64,000 nucleotides of DNA from a virus. The DNA is taken from positions 1-64,000 of the IMG/VR virus record IMGVR_UViG_3300007539_000018. One strand, written 5' to 3'. Below, in pieces: positions 33,773 through 43,337 of the stretch. The stretch's first letter is position 1; every line of letters begins with the position of its first letter. The notes beneath the pieces are model-generated. The model was not told the origin of the DNA, did not search any database, and worked only from the letters and a program-made list of their open reading frames with translations. Both the position numbers and the translations under genes were made by a program.

Positions 33773-35110
33773 TCACTGTATGTTTGTTATTTTTCCTTGT
33801 CCTTTGAAGAATGAACAACCAACTTCACCAATTGTTCGGTAAAGCGCACGATTGCCCAATGTCCCTACACCAAATGGATTTCCGTTTGCGATACCATCCT
33901 CAAAGTATTGAGTTGGTTTCATAACGGACAACCAAAGGTGGTCTGTATCAAGGAAAAGCATATCACTTAGTTTGGATGAAGCCGCACCAGTAGCGGTCAT
34001 ATCCTTAACAGGAATCAAAGGAATATCGTAGTATGTTGCTACTCTAAATCCAACTTCTTGACCCTTTGTTCCTCTTACACCATTAACGGTAGGAACAATC
34101 TCTTTTCTATCCATAAAGCGTTCTTGGCTTTGTAATAGGTCAGCAAGGGCTTGAATAGTGTCATATCCAGTAAGAATAACCTTTGGAGAGCCACCTGCAA
34201 GTCGCAAGTTGCGAATCATGTTGTTTAGAAGAGTTAAAGTCAAAGAACGAACATTACCTGCGGTATAGTCTGTTCCGAAATCAACCTCTGCATCAAGGAA
34301 AGAAGCGGCAGTAAATCGCTCACTACCGTAAATTTTTCCTAATGCGTTTGAAGCAGTAGTAGTATCAGTAGCAAGAACCCCACCATCAATTAAGAGTAAT
34401 TCTGCTCTTGATGTAATAACCTTCAACAATGATGAATAGTTGTTACCAATGTTAGGCATAGCGGAAGATTCACCGTAATGTTCTAATGGCATAACTAGCA
34501 TCTTGTTTTGGACTTCAGCGTGGTGCTTACCCATGTCTTCACGCATTTGCGCTCGAATATCTCCGATTCCATCGTCAATTTGAGCCATTTCCATAGCCAA
34601 TTCACTGAAATCGAATTGATGTGCAACAACTTTTGGACTCATGTTTAATTGAGCATAAGTTGGAGCAATTGGGCCTAATCCATCTGCGGCAGTTGAAAGA
34701 CCGGCATTTTCAGGAACACCACCAATCATATCTGCTCTTGGTGAATCCGAACCTAATTCAGCAAGGTTCTCTGTTCCGCTTGCATCAACGGTAAATAGAT
34801 TTCCACTTCCACCCGCAGGTCGGCTCTTTAATACTCTCCAACCACTTGAAGAATAAGGTCGCTTTGCAATCATTGAAAGTGCATTGACTTCTCGGTTTAG
34901 CATAGACCAAACCTTTTGTCCGTAAACGATGTTGTATAATGCTGAAACATCGGAAACTCCACTACCGGACAATGATGGAGAACCATCGTGTCCTGTGTGA
35001 ATACCACCAACCATACCGGCTTGCTTCAATAAAGCATTACCGGCAGGTAGATTGTTAATTCCGTATGTTTGCGCTTCTAAGTCTCTAATTGTGTTAATAT
35101 ATCCTGTCAT
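33773..35110 (-). CDS. Major capsid protein, HK97 fold
   Basis: A 445-residue protein directly downstream of the prohead protease/scaffold gene. The central SFLDAEVDFGTDY and LTLTLLNNMIRNLRLAGGSPKVILTGYDTIQAL segment matches the spine and A-domain pattern of HK97-fold capsids. So does the late RVATYYDIPLIPVKDM followed by DMLFLDTDHLWLSVM. The N-terminal about 100 residues are Gly/Ser-rich. It encodes the shell that should hold the tagged proteins. Gene order and pattern give good confidence without a database search. Confidence 0.85.
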   Translation of the reverse strand: MTGYINTIRDLEAQTYGINNLPAGNALLKQAGMVGGIHTGHDGSPSLSGSGVSDVSALYNIVYGQKVWSMLNREVNALSMIAKRPYSSSGWRVLKSRPAGGSGNLFTVDASGTENLAELGSDSPRADMIGGVPENAGLSTAADGLGPIAPTYAQLNMSPKVVAHQFDFSELAMEMAQIDDGIGDIRAQMREDMGKHHAEVQNKMLVMPLEHYGESSAMPNIGNNYSSLLKVITSRAELLLIDGGVLATDTTTASNALGKIYGSERFTAASFLDAEVDFGTDYTAGNVRSLTLTLLNNMIRNLRLAGGSPKVILTGYDTIQALADLLQSQERFMDRKEIVPTVNGVRGTKGQEVGFRVATYYDIPLIPVKDMTATGAASSKLSDMLFLDTDHLWLSVMKPTQYFEDGIANGNPFGVGTLGNRALYRTIGEVGCSFFKGQGKITNIQ

Positions 35111-35122
35111 TTTAAATCACCT

Positions 35123-36346
35123 TCAAATGTTGTTCACCATCTTATGAATATCCGACCACTCCATTTCTGAAATGTCTTCTAATGATGGGAGTGTAACTGT
35201 TGCTTCTTTTTGAGCCTTAATGATTGAATCCTTCTCAGCGGTCAAAGACTTTCGCAATTGCGTAAATTCTTCCTTTAGAGAAGAAATTTCACTTGCAGCG
35301 TCATATTGAGACTTTGCGAGAATGTTTTCACGGTTTGCTCTTTCGGAGTTAAATCGTGTTTCAAAAGACTTTCGTAGATTGTCGTAAGCAAGTGCTTCGA
35401 GTTGTTCTTCACGGAAAGCGGCGTAAGCCTTTTCAATGTTTGAATTACTCAAATCAAGAGAATCAAATTCATTGTTACTGAATGCTTTAACAACAGGCAT
35501 ATCCGAAGAAGTCGGCTTACCATTGTTAATTACGATTCGGTCAGCAGGTTCACCAATTTGGTTTCCTGCGCCATCAAGAGTACGAAGGTATGCTTTGTCT
35601 GCTTCTTCATAAGAAGAGTATTCTGCATTTTCTTCTTGTTCTTCCATCTTTTCATCATCCATATCCATGTCTTCTTCATCAGCCATTTCTGCGGTTTCTG
35701 ACATAGAAGCCCTTTCCATCATGTTTTCATCCTCTTCTTCCTCTTTGCGAAGCATATTAACTTCTTCCAAAAGGGTGTCCAATTCGCTCAGTGCCTTTTC
35801 TAGTTTTTCACTCATTTTTTCACTTCCTATATCTTGTTTTAAAATATCGAATTTCGCTTCGGGATTTATGCCTTTTTCACATATTGTTACTTCATGGAGT
35901 TCTAACTTACTTATTTCGTTATATTCCCCTAATTCATTGTGGCTTTTCTTTACTTTTTGTAATGCTTGTCCACCAATACTAAATGACCTTAATGACCCTT
36001 TGCGAATGTTTCTTCCTACTTCCTTTGCTTTTTCAATGTCATCTCTTAGTTTAATCACTACAAAGAATCCCACATCATCTACTTCGGATTTCCATAATTT
36101 TCCAGTTTTATCTCTATATGAATCTACGACTTCTCCAACTTGAACATTTGAATGATTAGTCATTACATTTCTAAACTTTGAATCTCCCATGAATTTTTTA
36201 ACTGATTCTTGTAATGCTTTTAATGTAATCAAATCGTTTTGTTTATCTACAATTTCAATGCTCGCATATCCACCAATCATTAAATCGTCGTTGCTTTTGA
36301 GAATGTTGAACTCATCATTCCTTGTAGCCATGACGCTTATACTCAT
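35123..36346 (-). CDS. Prohead protease fused to scaffold, with C-terminal docking peptide
   Basis: ATG 36346 is chosen over the upstream TTG because it follows an AAGG..GAG site. Residues 1-170 are an S78-like protease: MIGGYAS strand, H65 in TNHSN, S123 in SFSIGG, and LHEVTICEKG. Then come an acidic stretch (EEEEDEN and MDMDDEKMEEQEE) and long coiled coil (SSLKEEFTQLRKSL), which is a scaffold. The last 15 residues include MEWSDIHKM, the same type of peptide as the N-terminal tags. In related viruses the scaffold is removed by the protease during maturation. The fused gene sits directly before the capsid gene. Confidence 0.82.
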   Translation of the reverse strand: MSISVMATRNDEFNILKSNDDLMIGGYASIEIVDKQNDLITLKALQESVKKFMGDSKFRNVMTNHSNVQVGEVVDSYRDKTGKLWKSEVDDVGFFVVIKLRDDIEKAKEVGRNIRKGSLRSFSIGGQALQKVKKSHNELGEYNEISKLELHEVTICEKGINPEAKFDILKQDIGSEKMSEKLEKALSELDTLLEEVNMLRKEEEEDENMMERASMSETAEMADEEDMDMDDEKMEEQEENAEYSSYEEADKAYLRTLDGAGNQIGEPADRIVINNGKPTSSDMPVVKAFSNNEFDSLDLSNSNIEKAYAAFREEQLEALAYDNLRKSFETRFNSERANRENILAKSQYDAASEISSLKEEFTQLRKSLTAEKDSIIKAQKEATVTLPSLEDISEMEWSDIHKMVNNI

Positions 36347-36393
36347 GTTGCTCAAACCTTCCTATTGTCTTTGAGTATATAATAGACACGGCT

Positions 36394-38916
36394 CTATTTA
36401 GTAGGGAGGGTCAATTCTTTATACCTATCCTCATAGATATTCCACACTCCCCCATCCGATTCATCATCAGCAGGAGTTTGTTTATATCCCGACCATGCTA
36501 GCCACATTTCCTTGTTATCTACTTTAAGCCTTCTAATATTAAACTTAGTTTCAAACTTATTCCCTTCTAAGAAATATTCGTGATAACCATGCTTTTGTAT
36601 TCCTAATCTTATGCTACCTTCATCTAGAAGTTTTCTCTTAGAAATGTTATTAGCAATCATAGCAGGGAATTTTCCGGCTTTACCAAACAACTCAAATATA
36701 TCGCCATCATCTTCTAAATCAATAAGCCAATTCAATGTTTCGTCTTTAAGTTTAATAACTAAGTTTAAATTATCATCATCTCTAAGATATAACTTAAACT
36801 TACCATCTCTGTATTCCTTTGGGGTTTTATATTCCTTAAGAATATTTTCTTCTTGTAGTATTTTATCATCTTCCGAATAAAGTTTATTGGTCTTTTCATC
36901 ATATGAAATGCCATCTCTTTGCTTCATCCAGTCTTTAAGTTTATCTAATTTACTTTCTAGAATATCTTCGTATAAATCCTTGTGGTTCTTAACTAAGAAG
37001 TTATGTAGTGCTTTGATAGTTTGTGGGCCTTTCGTTTTCATAAACTGAAAACCTGCCACTGTTAAACGAGATTGCTTGGTTTTCATAATTTCTTCCGCTT
37101 GGTGTTTCCATAAATCCAAATCTACTAAAGCGTTTTTAGCCATCAAATTGTCTTCCTCGAAACCATAGATAGTAAACCCATCCATGTCTCCTTTAATTAG
37201 AATAGAGGCTTCTCCGTGAATATGGTCGGTTATTGTAATCCCTTTTTTAAGGGCTTCAACATTATAATTTAATGATTTTTCTCCGTCATTGGATAGCATC
37301 TCAAGAGTAATCAATTTGTCGGGGTGTCTTGCTTCGGGTAATTCTATAACCTTAGCGGAGTGAACGCTGTATATGTCGCCCTTCTTCTTAACATGGTCTA
37401 TTTTTACTCTCACTATGCTTCCTAAGTCAGCACTGATTTTAGTGTTAAGAGCCTTACCAACAAGCATATAGGTTTTACCTTCTATTTCTTGATAGTGTTT
37501 TCCTTCTCCTTCTGTTGGCCCTGCACCCAAAGAATAAGCGTAATTACCACCAGATGATTTCTTATCAAGAACAATCAAATCTAAATCAACAAAACTCTTC
37601 CATTTAATCCATTTAGGGTTTTTCTTAGTCCCAACATAGTAAGTAGATGTAGAGTCTTTAATGACCACTCCCTCTGCTGTCGGCATTTCCATTATTGCCC
37701 TAGAGTATTCTTCAATATCTTTAATAGAATCTGCTAAACGAGTATCTTTCTTAGAAGGGAAAGTTAAATCTTCACTTGAATGAATAGAGTAATTATTAAA
37801 CATTAATTGCATTCGCTGAGTTAAAGTATCTTCTAGTAGCGATTTTTCATTATGTCTTAGTAAATCAAACATGTGCATTCTCAATCTACCGTCTGGATTT
37901 TTATCATTAAAAACATGAGAAATAGTTTCTGCTCTATCAAGTGCTTCATCCCCCTTAAACAATAACAAAGAACCATCTAAAATACAATCACCGAAGTGTT
38001 TCTTTTCTAATTCTTCTACTTGTTTTTTACACTTAGAAGTAATGTCTTTACCATCAAAAGAGAACACTTTAACCTTCTTATCTATTTTTTGCATTTGAAT
38101 ACGAAGCCCGTCATATTTTTCTTGAACATAATATTCGCCACTAAAACCTTTAAGTTCTTTAATATCATCTATTTCAAAAATACGATACATTGGTTTATTA
38201 GGAACGATAAAATCAGACTGAGATTTCTCTTCACTAGATTTCTTTTCTTCGGCTTTCTTAACAGGCAAGCCCTCAATTTCTTCTAATTCACTCCATTCAC
38301 CCTTATCATTCTTAGATAAGAATATTAACTCTAATAGATTCATCGCTGCCTTCACTTTAGATTTGACTTTGTTTGAGTCTTTTCCATCCCCATAATGTTC
38401 TATAATATACAGGTCTATGTCATCCGATTCTAGGTCAAGACCCTTAAGACCCTCCGTAATATCGTCGGGTTCGATGTCTTTAACAGCGTAAATGTCTGGA
38501 GATAGTGCTTTACTGTCTTCTCTAATAGCATAGTGAACGAATTTAACCATGTTACCCGTTGAAGATAACAATGCTTCTAAGACTTCACCTTTGAATCTTT
38601 TAGCGAAAGGGTCATCTATGGATTCGGAAGAATAGCGAAGTTTCTTTATTCCTTCAAATACCTTTTCAGCATTTTGTGATTGTGGGTCTTTAACATCGTC
38701 TGCTTCTAAATCAGAAATCTCAATAAAGTTCTTTAACTCATTTGAAAGTTGATTATTGTTTTCATAGGCTTCTGTAATACCATCTATTGCACTACGCCAC
38801 TTTGCCCCGTATTCTTTAGGGTCTGTGCGAGCAGATAGATAAGCCACTCTTACTTTTTCAAATAAGCGAACAATTTCATCCGATGTGGACTTATCCTTTT
38901 CAAGAAGATAAGCCAT
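36394..38916 (-). CDS. ATP-dependent DNA ligase-like protein with altered motif III
   Basis: The 840-residue protein carries nucleotidyltransferase motif I EKYDGLR (K267 the expected adenylation site), motif IIIa MFDLL, motif IV EGVVIK and motif V KWIKWK, then an OB-fold region. Motif III reads LDGSLLL at 313-319, with Ser where LDGE is standard. The first 240 residues do not look like the usual ligase DNA-binding domain. The C-terminal about 130 residues form an extra alpha/beta domain (EMWLAWSGYKQ at its end). It lies in the head gene block on the late strand, not with the replication genes. It may seal DNA during packaging or delivery, or be a reduced-activity relative. Confidence 0.75.
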   Translation of the reverse strand: MAYLLEKDKSTSDEIVRLFEKVRVAYLSARTDPKEYGAKWRSAIDGITEAYENNNQLSNELKNFIEISDLEADDVKDPQSQNAEKVFEGIKKLRYSSESIDDPFAKRFKGEVLEALLSSTGNMVKFVHYAIREDSKALSPDIYAVKDIEPDDITEGLKGLDLESDDIDLYIIEHYGDGKDSNKVKSKVKAAMNLLELIFLSKNDKGEWSELEEIEGLPVKKAEEKKSSEEKSQSDFIVPNKPMYRIFEIDDIKELKGFSGEYYVQEKYDGLRIQMQKIDKKVKVFSFDGKDITSKCKKQVEELEKKHFGDCILDGSLLLFKGDEALDRAETISHVFNDKNPDGRLRMHMFDLLRHNEKSLLEDTLTQRMQLMFNNYSIHSSEDLTFPSKKDTRLADSIKDIEEYSRAIMEMPTAEGVVIKDSTSTYYVGTKKNPKWIKWKSFVDLDLIVLDKKSSGGNYAYSLGAGPTEGEGKHYQEIEGKTYMLVGKALNTKISADLGSIVRVKIDHVKKKGDIYSVHSAKVIELPEARHPDKLITLEMLSNDGEKSLNYNVEALKKGITITDHIHGEASILIKGDMDGFTIYGFEEDNLMAKNALVDLDLWKHQAEEIMKTKQSRLTVAGFQFMKTKGPQTIKALHNFLVKNHKDLYEDILESKLDKLKDWMKQRDGISYDEKTNKLYSEDDKILQEENILKEYKTPKEYRDGKFKLYLRDDDNLNLVIKLKDETLNWLIDLEDDGDIFELFGKAGKFPAMIANNISKRKLLDEGSIRLGIQKHGYHEYFLEGNKFETKFNIRRLKVDNKEMWLAWSGYKQTPADDESDGGVWNIYEDRYKELTLPTK

Positions 38917-38925
38917 TTATTTCAC

Positions 38926-39561
38926 CTATGAACTTCTACCGAAATACATGGTTAATTCTTTTAAATCATCCACTATTTCTTTCATATCGCTTTCCATTTT
39001 ACCTTGTTTGCTCAAAGGAGAAGTTAAATACTCTGAAGTAATTTTCTTCATAGCGGCTTCTAATGCAGTAAAAGTTTCATTTGCCATTTGTTGCTGCTCT
39101 TCTGTAAATTCGACATCTCTATCATCTTTCTTAAAGTCACCAAATCCACCTTTGCTTTTAGCAAGCATATTCATTTGTTTGGTTAATTCTCTATAAGCAA
39201 CCTTTACTTGAAGTTGTGTTTGTTTTAGTTCTTTTGTTTCTTCTTCGTTTAAAACGCCCTTAGCGAGTTGTTTTTCAATTTCTCTATCTTTTTGAAGAAC
39301 GAATGCTCTTGCCATACGAATAGATTTTACCGATTCTGTCTTTCCTTTCTTAATTTTACCACTTGTAAACTCTTCTCCACCGGCATTAGCATGAACCTTG
39401 TCTTGCTTAATACCATGCTTAGATGCTTTAGCCTTTGGTCGTTTAACCTTTTCAATAATAGGCTTAGTGTCTTCACCATCTCGTAGTGCTTCTAATGTTT
39501 CTCTTGCTTTAAGAATTGCTAATTCGATTATTTTTTCTTCTCTTGTTACTTTTTCCGGCAT
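38926..39561 (-). CDS. Charged helical head-region protein
   Basis: A 211-residue protein, very rich in Lys and Glu, mostly helical (LQVKVAYRELTKQMNMLAK, FTALEAAMKKITSEYL). No tag and no recognised domain. Its start overlaps by one base with the gene before it. Likely a scaffold-related or internal head protein from its position between portal and protease. Confidence 0.55.
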   Translation of the reverse strand: MPEKVTREEKIIELAILKARETLEALRDGEDTKPIIEKVKRPKAKASKHGIKQDKVHANAGGEEFTSGKIKKGKTESVKSIRMARAFVLQKDREIEKQLAKGVLNEEETKELKQTQLQVKVAYRELTKQMNMLAKSKGGFGDFKKDDRDVEFTEEQQQMANETFTALEAAMKKITSEYLTSPLSKQGKMESDMKEIVDDLKELTMYFGRSS

Positions 39562-39800
39562 TATTGTCCACCTACCTTTTCGACCATTTTATGAATGTCA
39601 GACCAGTCCATACTTCCAACATCTCCCATAGGAGAAGAAATACCGCTACCATTATTCATGTTTGGGCTTGGACTTTGAGAAACAACTAAACCGGACTTCA
39701 TCAATAGATTATCCTGATGATATACTGTTTTTTCTAGATTTTCAATCTTTTCTGTTAAAGCCTTAAGAATGGCTAATAACTCTTCATTTTGTTCTGTCAT
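39561..39800 (-). CDS. Small coiled-coil protein ending in the docking peptide
   Basis: A 79-residue protein. The N-terminal 40 residues form a coiled coil (ILKALTEKIENLEKTV), the middle is flexible (Ser/Pro/Gly/Asn), and the end has MDWSDIHKMVEK, nearly identical to the last residues of the protease/scaffold protein. It looks like a mini scaffold or adaptor that carries the same docking peptide on a separate coiled coil. It overlaps its neighbours at both ends. Confidence 0.65.
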   Translation of the reverse strand: MTEQNEELLAILKALTEKIENLEKTVYHQDNLLMKSGLVVSQSPSPNMNNGSGISSPMGDVGSMDWSDIHKMVEKVGGQ

Positions 39801-40171
39801 TTTTCATCACCTTTTTTCTTTGGATAAACTAAATCTCTTAATTGCCGATACAGCAACTCGTAGTCCTTACGAAGTTCAGTAGCGGAAGCCACTATGTCAA
39901 TGTTCCTATCATCCATTGACTTCATTTTTTTCTTGAGTTTATTATCGGACTTAACTAGGTCTAAGTCCTTAAGAACATCAATTAACTCACCCATTTGAGT
40001 AAAGTCCTTTCCGAAAAATTCTGTCGGTTGTGCCGATTGTAGAACCTTTTTAAGACGCTTTCTTTGTTTAGCATCTAATCCGTCAAGCAGTTTTTTTGGC
40101 GTGTCTTTCTTATCCTCTTTGAGAATAATTTCTTTTCCTTCTTCGTAAAAATCCCATGTCATTGTGTTCAA
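39797..40171 (-). CDS. Charged helical protein
   Basis: A 124-residue protein, acidic/basic and helical (LDAKQRKRLKKVLQSA, ASATELRKDYELLYRQLRDL). Its N-terminus has a TWDFYEEGKEIIL stretch that recalls the tag, but the spacing differs, so it is not counted as tagged. It overlaps the next gene by four bases. Unknown. Confidence 0.55.
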   Translation of the reverse strand: MNTMTWDFYEEGKEIILKEDKKDTPKKLLDGLDAKQRKRLKKVLQSAQPTEFFGKDFTQMGELIDVLKDLDLVKSDNKLKKKMKSMDDRNIDIVASATELRKDYELLYRQLRDLVYPKKKGDEK

Positions 40172-43062
40172 CCCTTTATTTTTTCATTCAAATCTTTTAG
40201 TCTCTTCCCTTCTTCTTTTGAATGCTCTTTCCAAGAAGTAATAAAGTCTTCTAAGTCATCATCATCTAAGTCTATTACTTTTTCATATTTCTTTTCCAAA
40301 TACTTAGCAATATCAGCAATTGAAGATATTTTTTTCCCTTCATCATCAAAAATAGGATTGGCTCTAAAACTTTGAGTCAAAACATCTAGCATCTTTGGCT
40401 TTTCTTTAATTTTTTCGCCTGTCATTTTTGCTCTTTTAATCTCAAAGAATTGTTGTAGCAAAGAAACTTCTTCTCTTTCTTGAGTAGCAGTTTTTAGGAA
40501 TTCTTCTATTTGTTTACTCTTCGCATATAGTCTTCTACCTTTAGTTTCAAGGGCTTTAATATCGGCATATAAATCCTCAACAGCGATAACTTTATTGTCA
40601 TCAAATGCGTCAAACAATACATCAAACTCAAATTCCCTCATTCTGCCAATAAATTCTTCTCCTAACGATTCAAAATCTAAGTCTATTTCTTTAATAAACT
40701 CATTATAGTCTTTATTTTTTTCCGTTCTAATATTATATTTACTTAACATTTCTTCTTCTTTAAATTTCTGTAACAATTCTATTACCGCATTTTCTAAATC
40801 TCGTTTAGCAAGTAAAGCCTTTTTGACTCTTTTTATAAGACCGCCATATGGCCGTATAGGTTCATTTGAAATCACTCTACCTGAACGGTCAGTTTTTCTA
40901 CCCCCCATAAAGTCTTTTCTTTTTTGTGGTGGTCTAAGAGATATAGGAACAGTTTTATCCCCTTTGTATGGTTCAAAACTTTCTGGTATTACTTGTTTAA
41001 TTTTTTGTTTAGCAGATTGATATTTTTTCTTCATAATATTCATTTCATAAATAAATTCTGAGATTCTTTCAAACTCAGTAACATATTCTTTATTTTTCCC
41101 GAAACCACCTACTATTTTATCTAATAACTTATTTGTTTCAGATAGCATTTCTTTATTTTCAGAATACTCCTTTAGTTCTTCTTCTGTAATAGCAATCATT
41201 CTTTTTTCATCTGCCGCCCAAGCAGAATCAATTGCTTCTTGTAACAATTTACCATGAGACTTACCAAACACTGTAAAATCCACATTCTTGCCGATAACTG
41301 TTTGAAACATGTTATTTAGATTTAGTCTTTTAGATGGTTTAGTGTCCATAGTGAAAGCATAATACTTTTCTAAATCCTCCACAATCTCTTCAATTAATTC
41401 ATCATACTCTTTAAGTAAAACCTTTGGAATCTTCTTAACTCTCTTTTTAAGTTTAAGACCCTGCATAATTTCCTTTCTTCTATTAGCCATGTAACTTTGA
41501 ATTTCTTTTTTATCTGATTTTAATTTTGCTCTTGGAGTAATACCATCTCCCCTTTCAGCAAACTGTTTAATAACATCTAATAAATCAACATCTTTGAATT
41601 TTTTCAATCTGAATGTTCTAGATATAGAATTAGCACTACTAAGAATTTCGGAATAGCCTTCAGATTGTGAACTATAAGGTTGATTTCTAATTATGATTTT
41701 ATAATCTCCTTTACCTTTTGAAATGTCAATCATTCTAAGAGTCCTAATGTATTCACTCGCTTTTTTAAGTTCTGATTTTTCTTCTTCCCTTGCTTCTTCT
41801 TCCCTTTTTTTGTCTTTTATGTCTTTTATACTAGCATAATTTGGTTTTACATATTTGGGGTCGAGAGTTGAGCCTCGGTCTAATACCTGAACCTTAGTAT
41901 CTTTTTCATTTCTAAATCTCATCCATTCGGGAGTTGTTCTAGTTGGAGTTGTTCCCCTCGGTTGTTTTTCTTTAGTTGGTTTCTCCATAAGAACCATACT
42001 TTCTGGTATTCCTAAAGTCTTTGGAGTAACTCCACCAACTTTTCTCTTTTCACCTACTAAACTTAAAATGGCAACAATGAAATCTCCACCGTATGAAAGT
42101 AGTCCACTAAGAACCTTTGCATTATGTTCTTCATTTCCTTTTAATGGAAGTCTTATAAGAGAAACATTATCTTTAAACTCTTTTTGTAATTTAGACCAGA
42201 AAGCCTTAGTAACTCTATTAACTTTACTACTATCGTCAGTTGAGCCGTATAATTTATTCCTTGCCCTTTCTGCTTCTTTAGTTTGTTCCATCATTTCTTC
42301 ATTTCTATTATTAATTAATCTAATAATGTTAGTTGCATTTCTCTTAACCTTAACATCTTTGCTGTCATCCTTTAATTTATTAAGTGCCTCTAGTAAATAA
42401 GTATTAACTTCTCTAGTTGCGCCCATTCCCTTAGCACCAGCACCGCCCTTTTGTCTAGTATTTCTACCAGAAGTTTTCAAAAAATCTGTTAATTTCTTTT
42501 TGTATTCTGTGCTATTTTTATCTACCTTACCACCTTTTATTGGTAAGCCATCATAAGGAAACTTTACAGCCACTTGTTTTAATCTACTTAAGTATTTTTT
42601 TGTCTCAGGTTTGTTTAAAATAGTTTTAAGTTCTCTTAGTGCAGTTTTATTATTCAAGGTAAGAAAGACTTCTTCTCCGGTAATATCAATACTTTTAGTA
42701 TTTTTATCTCGGCTAAAATCACTAAGTCTAGAATCCATTTCTTTTCGACTTTGACGAAATTGTTCCTTATAATTAGAATCCTGTCTTGTTTCTTCTTCCT
42801 TCTTATATTGTTTGATTTTTGCCATAGATTCCCTTACTTTAAGTTCAAAACTCTTATAAGGTTTGTTATTTTTCTTTCTTTGCGCTATAATTTTTTTGTT
42901 CTTTTTAACTTCCTTTAAATACCTGTCTAATTCGGCTTGGTCTGTTTTAGAAGATGTTGCATATTCTTTTCTAATATCACTTTCAATATACTCAATAAGA
43001 CACTTAATTAAAAATTCGGGGTCGTTCATACGACCTGCTATTTGCGCCTTGAGGAAGACCAT
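40168..43062 (-). CDS. Very large coiled-coil protein, internal head candidate
   Basis: A 964-residue protein with extremely high Lys and Glu content and many heptad-like stretches (VKKNKKIIAQRKKNNKPYK, EEYSENKEMLSETNKLLDKI-type). A short basic Gly-rich segment (KGGAGAKGMGA) lies near residue 200. No enzymatic motif is visible. It lies between portal and scaffold genes. It could be an internal or ejected virion protein, or a chaperone for packaging. Confidence 0.6.
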   Translation of the reverse strand: MVFLKAQIAGRMNDPEFLIKCLIEYIESDIRKEYATSSKTDQAELDRYLKEVKKNKKIIAQRKKNNKPYKSFELKVRESMAKIKQYKKEEETRQDSNYKEQFRQSRKEMDSRLSDFSRDKNTKSIDITGEEVFLTLNNKTALRELKTILNKPETKKYLSRLKQVAVKFPYDGLPIKGGKVDKNSTEYKKKLTDFLKTSGRNTRQKGGAGAKGMGATREVNTYLLEALNKLKDDSKDVKVKRNATNIIRLINNRNEEMMEQTKEAERARNKLYGSTDDSSKVNRVTKAFWSKLQKEFKDNVSLIRLPLKGNEEHNAKVLSGLLSYGGDFIVAILSLVGEKRKVGGVTPKTLGIPESMVLMEKPTKEKQPRGTTPTRTTPEWMRFRNEKDTKVQVLDRGSTLDPKYVKPNYASIKDIKDKKREEEAREEEKSELKKASEYIRTLRMIDISKGKGDYKIIIRNQPYSSQSEGYSEILSSANSISRTFRLKKFKDVDLLDVIKQFAERGDGITPRAKLKSDKKEIQSYMANRRKEIMQGLKLKKRVKKIPKVLLKEYDELIEEIVEDLEKYYAFTMDTKPSKRLNLNNMFQTVIGKNVDFTVFGKSHGKLLQEAIDSAWAADEKRMIAITEEELKEYSENKEMLSETNKLLDKIVGGFGKNKEYVTEFERISEFIYEMNIMKKKYQSAKQKIKQVIPESFEPYKGDKTVPISLRPPQKRKDFMGGRKTDRSGRVISNEPIRPYGGLIKRVKKALLAKRDLENAVIELLQKFKEEEMLSKYNIRTEKNKDYNEFIKEIDLDFESLGEEFIGRMREFEFDVLFDAFDDNKVIAVEDLYADIKALETKGRRLYAKSKQIEEFLKTATQEREEVSLLQQFFEIKRAKMTGEKIKEKPKMLDVLTQSFRANPIFDDEGKKISSIADIAKYLEKKYEKVIDLDDDDLEDFITSWKEHSKEEGKRLKDLNEKIKG

Positions 43063-43073
43063 ATTAAATCAAC

Positions 43074-43337
43074 TCAAAAAGGAATGTTCTCTTTCTTTCC
43101 ACGACGCTTTGAAGGTGGTAAAATAACATCGGGAACATCATTAGAGGTTCTCATGCTTTTATGTGAAGTATCAGGAGGTAATCCACCAACTGAAAAATCT
43201 CGGTTCTTTCTAAGTGTTCTTCCATCGGCTGAGTTTTGAGACTTAACCTTAGCCAATTCTTTCTTCAATCGTATTTCTTTTTGCTTTAAATCTTCTGTCA
43301 TATTAACCAACTCTTCGTTCTGTTCTTGAATCAACAT
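43074..43337 (-). CDS. Small coiled-coil protein after portal
   Basis: An 87-residue protein. The N-terminus (EQNEELVNMTEDLKQKE) resembles the start of the 79-residue tagged coiled-coil protein (EQNEELLAILKALTEK), but the end is basic and lacks the docking peptide. It overlaps the portal gene end by 35 bases. Possibly a diverged relative. Confidence 0.5.
   Translation of the reverse strand: MLIQEQNEELVNMTEDLKQKEIRLKKELAKVKSQNSADGRTLRKNRDFSVGGLPPDTSHKSMRTSNDVPDVILPPSKRRGKKENIPF

Noticed and set aside
39797-40171. N-terminal TWDFYEEGKEIIL as another tag
   Set aside because: The spacing between W and the hydrophobic-K core is wrong by several residues; counted as chance resemblance.
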